DNA of 64,000 nucleotides from Paenibacillus graminis. GTDB taxonomy: Bacteria > Bacillota > Bacilli > Paenibacillales > Paenibacillaceae. The stretch is taken from positions 4,774,001-4,838,000 of the forward strand of contig NZ_CP009287.1 of the NCBI RefSeq assembly GCF_000758705.1. Direction: 5' to 3'. Position 1 is the first letter of the stretch. Each line of letters starts with the position of its first letter. Below, piece by piece: positions 60,446-64,000 of this stretch. The notes under the pieces are model-generated. The model searched no databases. It saw only the letters and a list, made by a program, of their open reading frames with translations, and was not told the DNA's origin. A program made the position numbers and the translations under genes.

Positions 60446-61442
60446 GGCGCTCACCGCCCCGCCGTTCTTCGGGAGCGGCCAGCAGCAGGCTGCGCCTCTG
60501 CCCGTCCAATATGCGGAAGGACAGCCCCGCATCTGTCCGGTGGAGGATCACATAGCGCTCAAACATCGGGTGCTCCAGCAGTCCGCCGAGTCCGGGCCGC
60601 CGGGCCAGCTCAGACACTTCCTTGCCGTGTGCCGAAGCAATAACCGTGATCCCTGCATGCAGCGCTTCGGTGACGGCTTCGGCATCCTCCAGCCGGCCGA
60701 TCTCGTCGGCGATCAGCACATCGGGCGAGAGCGAGCGGATCATCATCATCATGCCCTCCGCTTTGGGACATCCGTCGAGGATGTCTGTCCGTGGGCCGAC
60801 ATCAAAAGCGGGAATCCCGCGGCGGCTGCCGGCGATTTCGGAGCGCTCATCGACGATGCCGACCTTCAGGCCCGGACGGCTGCCCTCGCGCCCGCTTCTT
60901 GCACCGGCCGAGATCTGCCGGGCAAGATCACGCAGCAGGGTGGTTTTGCCGTGCTGCGGAGGCGAGAGAATCAGCGTATGCATGATCCGCTGCCGCCCCT
61001 TGTCGAGCAGGTACGGCAGCACGCCGTCGGCGATGCCCGGCAGCTCACGGGCGATCCGTACATTGAAGCCGGTGATGTCGCGCAGATGCTCCACTCCTCC
61101 GCCGCTCAGCACGGTCCGGCCTGCAAGTCCAATCCTGTGCCCGCCGGGGATTGTAATGAATCCCTTGCGGAGCTCCTCCTCCATCGTATAGAGCGAATGA
61201 TTGCTGATCAGGTCCAGCAGCCGGTGCGTAACCTCCCGTTCAGGCTTGTACGCTTCTTCGGGACTCAGAGTCAGGCTGCCGCCTGCACCGAGAAAATGGT
61301 ATTTACCTCCGGAATAATTGATCTCCAGCGGGCGGCCTTCGCGGATACGGATCTCTTCCACCTTGTCGAGCAGGGGAGCGGGCAAGCCTCCCAGCAGTGC
61401 TCTTATTTGTTCAGGAAACAACAGCAGCCAGTCATTAGCCAT
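60438..61442 (-). CDS. spoIIIAA: Stage III sporulation protein AA (ATPase)
   Basis: A 334-residue secretion-type ATPase with Walker A LSPPQHGKTTLLRDLA (about 147-162), Asp/Arg-rich VGIVDERSEIAGSRRG and Walker B DVLIADEIGRLEDAEAV. It sits on the mother-cell side and energises the SpoIIIA channel. ATG 61442 follows GGGGGTA; ATG 61457 is too close to it. First gene of the eight-gene operon, preceded by a sigma-E-like promoter. Confidence 0.96.
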   Translation of the reverse strand: MANDWLLLFPEQIRALLGGLPAPLLDKVEEIRIREGRPLEINYSGGKYHFLGAGGSLTLSPEEAYKPEREVTHRLLDLISNHSLYTMEEELRKGFITIPGGHRIGLAGRTVLSGGGVEHLRDITGFNVRIARELPGIADGVLPYLLDKGRQRIMHTLILSPPQHGKTTLLRDLARQISAGARSGREGSRPGLKVGIVDERSEIAGSRRGIPAFDVGPRTDILDGCPKAEGMMMMIRSLSPDVLIADEIGRLEDAEAVTEALHAGITVIASAHGKEVSELARRPGLGGLLEHPMFERYVILHRTDAGLSFRILDGQRRSLLLAAPEERRGGERHA

Positions 61443-61486
61443 ACAGAGTACCCCCAAGTTGTCCTCTACTTAAATAGCTTTAATCC

Positions 61487-61515
61487 ATACTTATGCTTGT
61501 ACGTGTGCTTTATGA
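61487..61515 (-). promoter_or_regulatory. Sigma-E-like promoter of the spoIIIA operon
   Basis: On the minus strand TCATAAA (61509-61515) and CATAAGTAT (61487-61495) are 13 bp apart, resembling sigma-E -35 and -10 (CATA core). The location, about 45 bp before the spoIIIAA start, and expected mother-cell expression fit. Confidence 0.55.
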
Positions 61516-61525
61516 CTATCATCTA

Positions 61526-61789
61526 TCATTTTTTTAGAATCCCGATTAAGAGAAAGGCAACCCCGCAGCCAATCCAGCCCAGCTTCCCCCAGGACAGATC
61601 CTGTGCCATCCCCGTCAGCCCAACCGCTGTGGTCAGAATCAGAATGGTCGGCCCGACAAGGGCCAATCCGGAATTGACTGCCAGCGCCTTATCCACCTGG
61701 TTCAGCTTCAGCATAATCAGAGCTGCCGCTATTTCCACACTCCCGGACAGCAGCCGCAGCGCCGCCATCCAGCTCACATACTTGTCCAA
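61526..61789 (-). CDS. yqhV: YqhV family (DUF2619) membrane protein
   Basis: An 87-residue protein with about three hydrophobic helices (AALRLLSGSVEIAAALIMLK; LALVGPTILILTTAVGLTG; LGWIGCGVAFLLIGILKK). It lies directly upstream of spoIIIAA, where B. subtilis has yqhV. The TTG at 61789 is preferred since AAAGGAG lies 8 bp upstream; the GTG at 61798 overlaps that site. Function unknown. Confidence 0.85.
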   Translation of the reverse strand: MDKYVSWMAALRLLSGSVEIAAALIMLKLNQVDKALAVNSGLALVGPTILILTTAVGLTGMAQDLSWGKLGWIGCGVAFLLIGILKK

Positions 61790-62100
61790 CCCGTTCACTC
61801 CTTTTACAAATCTATTTCCGGGAATCCCGTGTTTTTCTTGCTGTTATCCATGGATATGCGGGACGGGCTTACTTTAGACAAGAAGAAAAAAGGGAATATA
61901 CCATGGAGTGTGAAAGAAATCATAGTGAACCCCTCTATAAAAAAATATCATCGGTATGATAAAATATATTTTGCGCGTTTTAAACAGGCTGCTCTGGAAA
62001 ATATAAGTGCAGGCTCTTGGATAAACTAAGGGCTCCTTATCTTTTCAGGCAGCATCCTAAAATGCAGATACAGACATCGGAAGAAGAGGGGATTTATGTC

Positions 62101-62967
62101 ATGCAAGTTCGTAATGTTGTAATGCCGCTCGTTACAGGGCCGGTTGCCAAGCAAGTGAAAGAAGTCGCCATCATTATTTTTTCGGCCTTTCTGGTCGCGA
62201 GCGGGCTGCGCCTGTTCCTCATTCCGCATCAGCTGCTCAGCGGCGGGGTTGCAGGAGCGGCATCTGTCATCGGCTATCTAACCAATCCTAAGTACATTTC
62301 GCTGTATTATTTCTCCATTAATCTGCCTATCCTGATTTGGGGTTTTGTGGCCGTGGGCAAAAAATACATCTGCTATAGCCTGCTGTCGGTCGTAACCACG
62401 ACCTGGTTCTTGAATATCATTCCGCTGATCAAGCTGACCAAAGACCCGATTCTGGCCAGTATTTTCGGGGGAGTCATCATCGCCGGGGGTGTGGGCTTCT
62501 CTCTTCGGGCCGGAGGCTCCTCCGGGGGCTTCGATATTCTGGGCTCCATCATTACACGCAAGCGTGATATTCCGATGGGCACCGTTCTGTTTGTGCTGGA
62601 TGGGCTGGTCATTCTGAGTCTGGGTTTTTTCAAAAGCTGGGATTCCGCCCTGTACGCCATGCTCTGTATTTTCGTCAAAAGCCGTGTGGTCGATATGATC
62701 CATATCCGCCACATCAAGCTGACCTGCTTCATTATCACCAAGGAGCGTGAAAAGATGCTGAACCGCCTCACCTGCCTGCCCCATGGCATCACTGTGGTTA
62801 ATGCGGAAGGCGGGTACAGCCACGAGGGGAACACCATGCTCATGACCGTAACCACCCGTTACGAGCTGGCGGAGCTGCGCAAAACGATCCTCGAAACCGA
62901 CCCCAAATCGTTCGTCAACGTGCTTGAGACGGTAGAGATCGTCGGCCGGTTCAGACGGCTGGGGTAG
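62101..62967 (+). CDS. YitT family protein (DUF161/DUF2179)
   Basis: A 288-residue protein with about five transmembrane segments in residues 15-175 (IIFSAFLVASGLRLFLIPHQ; LLSGGVAGAASVIGYLT; SIFGGVIIAGGVGFSLRAGG) and a C-terminal cytosolic DUF2179 domain (HIKLTCFIITKEREKMLNRL; HGITVVNAEGGYSHEGNTML). Several paralogs usually exist per genome; function is poorly known. ATG 62101 follows GAGGGGA; in-frame ATGs at 62017 and 62062 lack a good site. Divergent from yqhV; 61790-62100 otherwise holds only promoter sequence. Confidence 0.88.
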   Translation: MQVRNVVMPLVTGPVAKQVKEVAIIIFSAFLVASGLRLFLIPHQLLSGGVAGAASVIGYLTNPKYISLYYFSINLPILIWGFVAVGKKYICYSLLSVVTTTWFLNIIPLIKLTKDPILASIFGGVIIAGGVGFSLRAGGSSGGFDILGSIITRKRDIPMGTVLFVLDGLVILSLGFFKSWDSALYAMLCIFVKSRVVDMIHIRHIKLTCFIITKEREKMLNRLTCLPHGITVVNAEGGYSHEGNTMLMTVTTRYELAELRKTILETDPKSFVNVLETVEIVGRFRRLG

Positions 62968-63003
62968 TGTCCGCACAAAGTACCGAAATCCATACCCATA
63001 CCC

Positions 63004-63046
63004 AACAGTCCCATCCCCTGCGGCAAGCGGAGGATGGGACTGTTTT
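63004..63046 (+). terminator. Terminator of the yitT-family gene
   Basis: AACAGTCCCATCC pairs with GGATGGGACTGTT around a 15-nt loop, followed by TTGTTCC. Confidence 0.88.
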
Positions 63047-63147
63047 GTTCCTATCAAGGGATTGGGACGTCCATGAGACACCACGCGCTATAAATTGATT
63101 GAACTTAAATATTTTTTGAACAGAGCTCGTCCTCCTTAGCGGAAAAA

Positions 63148-63330
63148 ACCGAAAAGGTTCACTAATCGATGTTCGTTACGCTCATGAAGTAGCCTATGTT
63201 GGAAAAAGTACCACTAATCAGGCTGAAAGCGGCCGCATAGGCTGAATAGAGATGGATTAGGTGTACAAAATTCCACTAAAACCTTCTGTAGCGAGAATTT
63301 CAGCGATTTCGTTTTACTTTTTCCACATAG
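63148..63330. repeat. Converging TGGAAAAAG-family element, copy 6
   Basis: Forward units have CACTAAT at 63160 and 63212 (52 bp apart); they face a reverse unit with ACTTTTTCCAC near 63315 and a degenerate one (GTGTACAAAATTCCACT) near 63260. It is closest to the copies at 21.1 and 36.6 kb. It fills most of the 63047-63351 gap. Confidence 0.85.
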
Positions 63331-63351
63331 CCATCTAATGGACATAATTAG

Positions 63352-63465
63352 GACAGCAAGTTCACGGTTCCCGGAACAGCCGCTGATGATGTACAGGGCG
63401 GCGATTTAACTTTGACGGTCGTCATAACGGGAACGGTCTCCCCTGATCAAAAAACAGGACCATAG
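63352..63465 (+). pseudogene. Short C-terminal gene remnant
   Basis: Thirty-seven open codons after an in-frame TAG (63349-63351), no start, ending before the VOC gene. It encodes FTVPGTAADDVQGGDLTLTV then VITGTVSPDQKTGP, a beta-rich tail like that of secreted TasA/camelysin-type proteins. The family guess is weak. Its left edge coincides with the end of the repeat element. Confidence 0.4.
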
Positions 63466-63477
63466 GAGGTGAGAGAT

Positions 63478-63915
63478 TTGAAGATCCATAGAATAGATCA
63501 TGCGGGTATAGTCGTAAATGACCTCTCTGCGGCTAAAGCGTTTTTTCTCGATTTTGGCCTTGAGGTGCACGGGGAATGGGAAGCGGAAGGAGAGTCGTTG
63601 GACCGGATAGTGGGGCTTAATGGCGCTAAAACAGCCTGTGTAGGATTGGGAACGCCAGACGGTCAAACATGGATAGAGTTAATCCAATATATTTTGCCGT
63701 CAGATGAGCGGGGAATTCAGTTACCTTTTGCAAATACCCCCGGTATCCGGCATCTGGCATTTATTGTGGAAGCTATTGAAGCCATTGTCGCCAAATTGAA
63801 AAATAAAGGGATGGAAATCTTCAGTGAGATCCAACATTATGAAAAAAGTTATAAATTATGCTGCTGTCGCGGACCAGAGGGAATGATTATAGAGCTGGGG
63901 GAACGAATCAGATAA
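63478..63915 (+). CDS. VOC family (glyoxalase/dioxygenase superfamily) protein
   Basis: A 145-residue vicinal-oxygen-chelate protein: HRIDHAGIVVNDLSAAKAFF (first beta-alpha-beta with the metal His), FANTPGIRHLAFIVEAIEAI (second His) and GPEGMIIELGERI with the C-terminal Glu ligand. The start is TTG 63478, 8 bp after AGGAGG; the GTG at 63469 lies within the site. Members include glyoxalases and fosfomycin-type enzymes; the substrate is unknown. Nothing is seen in the final 85 bases after it. Confidence 0.87.
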   Translation: MKIHRIDHAGIVVNDLSAAKAFFLDFGLEVHGEWEAEGESLDRIVGLNGAKTACVGLGTPDGQTWIELIQYILPSDERGIQLPFANTPGIRHLAFIVEAIEAIVAKLKNKGMEIFSEIQHYEKSYKLCCCRGPEGMIIELGERIR

Positions 63916-64000
63916 TTGCGATTGCGCTAGGCTTAACCTCTTAAATATCCATCATTTCCGGTGACTTTGGCAGTTATACAATTGCAACGCAGCGAGTGAA

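Noticed and set aside
1..64000. tRNA, rRNA, T-box or riboswitch elements
   Set aside because: No sequence resembling tRNA ends, 16S/23S segments, T-box core or common riboswitch cores was seen in the intergenic regions by eye.

Overview
The window looks like a chromosomal segment of a Paenibacillus-like, endospore-forming member of the Bacillota. The evidence is the sporulation gene set (complete spoIIIAA-AH, spoIIM, spoIVB, spo0A, sda, mciZ), Bacillales gene order, strong AGGAGG ribosome sites, roughly half G+C, and a style of intergenic repeats I associate with paenibacilli. The genus is inferred; no rRNA or tRNA gene is present to confirm it. Most genes lie on the minus strand.

Layout: (1) 1-5 kb, a PucR-type regulator, cut by the window edge, beside a DUF1177 / AroM / M29 aminopeptidase / Asp-Glu racemase operon that looks like an uncharacterised catabolic module. 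(2) 5.3-7 kb, two plus-strand accessory genes (beta-lactamase-fold hydrolase, GyrI-like). (3) 7.5-18.7 kb, nucleoside salvage (deoB, two tandem purine nucleoside phosphorylases, pdp), then xerD, yqzK, fur, spoIIM, an EndoQ-like nuclease, nudF, divergent mciZ, a peptidase-T-like gene and prli42. (4) 18.7-25.8 kb, lipB with the branched-chain 2-oxoacid dehydrogenase genes (bkdB, bkdAB, bkdAA, lpd) and a DUF2627 gene. (5) 26.7-31.2 kb, a heterodimeric ABC exporter and tdk. (6) 31.4-36.5 kb, an AT-richer accessory stretch with a compact AgrB/AgrD/LytTR cassette, sda, gene debris, an XRE regulator and a P-loop kinase. (7) 36.8-61.8 kb, the classic Bacillales run spo0A, spoIVB, recN, argR, tlyA, dxs, ispA, xseB, xseA, folD, nusB, DUF2273, amaP, asp23, accC, accB, spoIIIAH-AA, yqhV. 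(8) 62-64 kb, a YitT-family membrane protein and a VOC protein.

How it fits together: the spo0A to spoIIIA block joins commitment to sporulation (Spo0A, restrained by Sda), mother-cell functions (SpoIIIA channel, SpoIIM, MciZ) and the SpoIVB signal to housekeeping isoprenoid, folate, DNA-repair and fatty-acid genes. BkdAA/AB/B/Lpd make branched acyl-CoA primers, AccB/AccC supply malonyl-CoA, and LipB provides the lipoyl group needed by BkdB.

The most unusual content is intergenic. Several unrelated repeat families share a period of about 51 bp: a 30-unit array at 42.56-44.1 kb, a 5-unit array at 14.95-15.2 kb, a 2-unit vestige at 51.6 kb, and six dispersed converging arrays of a TGGAAAAAG unit. 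In three of the families each unit contains a short hairpin with a 4-5 nt loop. The second item of interest is the mini-Agr cassette: its membrane protein has no kinase domain, its regulator is a bare LytTR domain, and its AgrD-like peptide has no cysteine.
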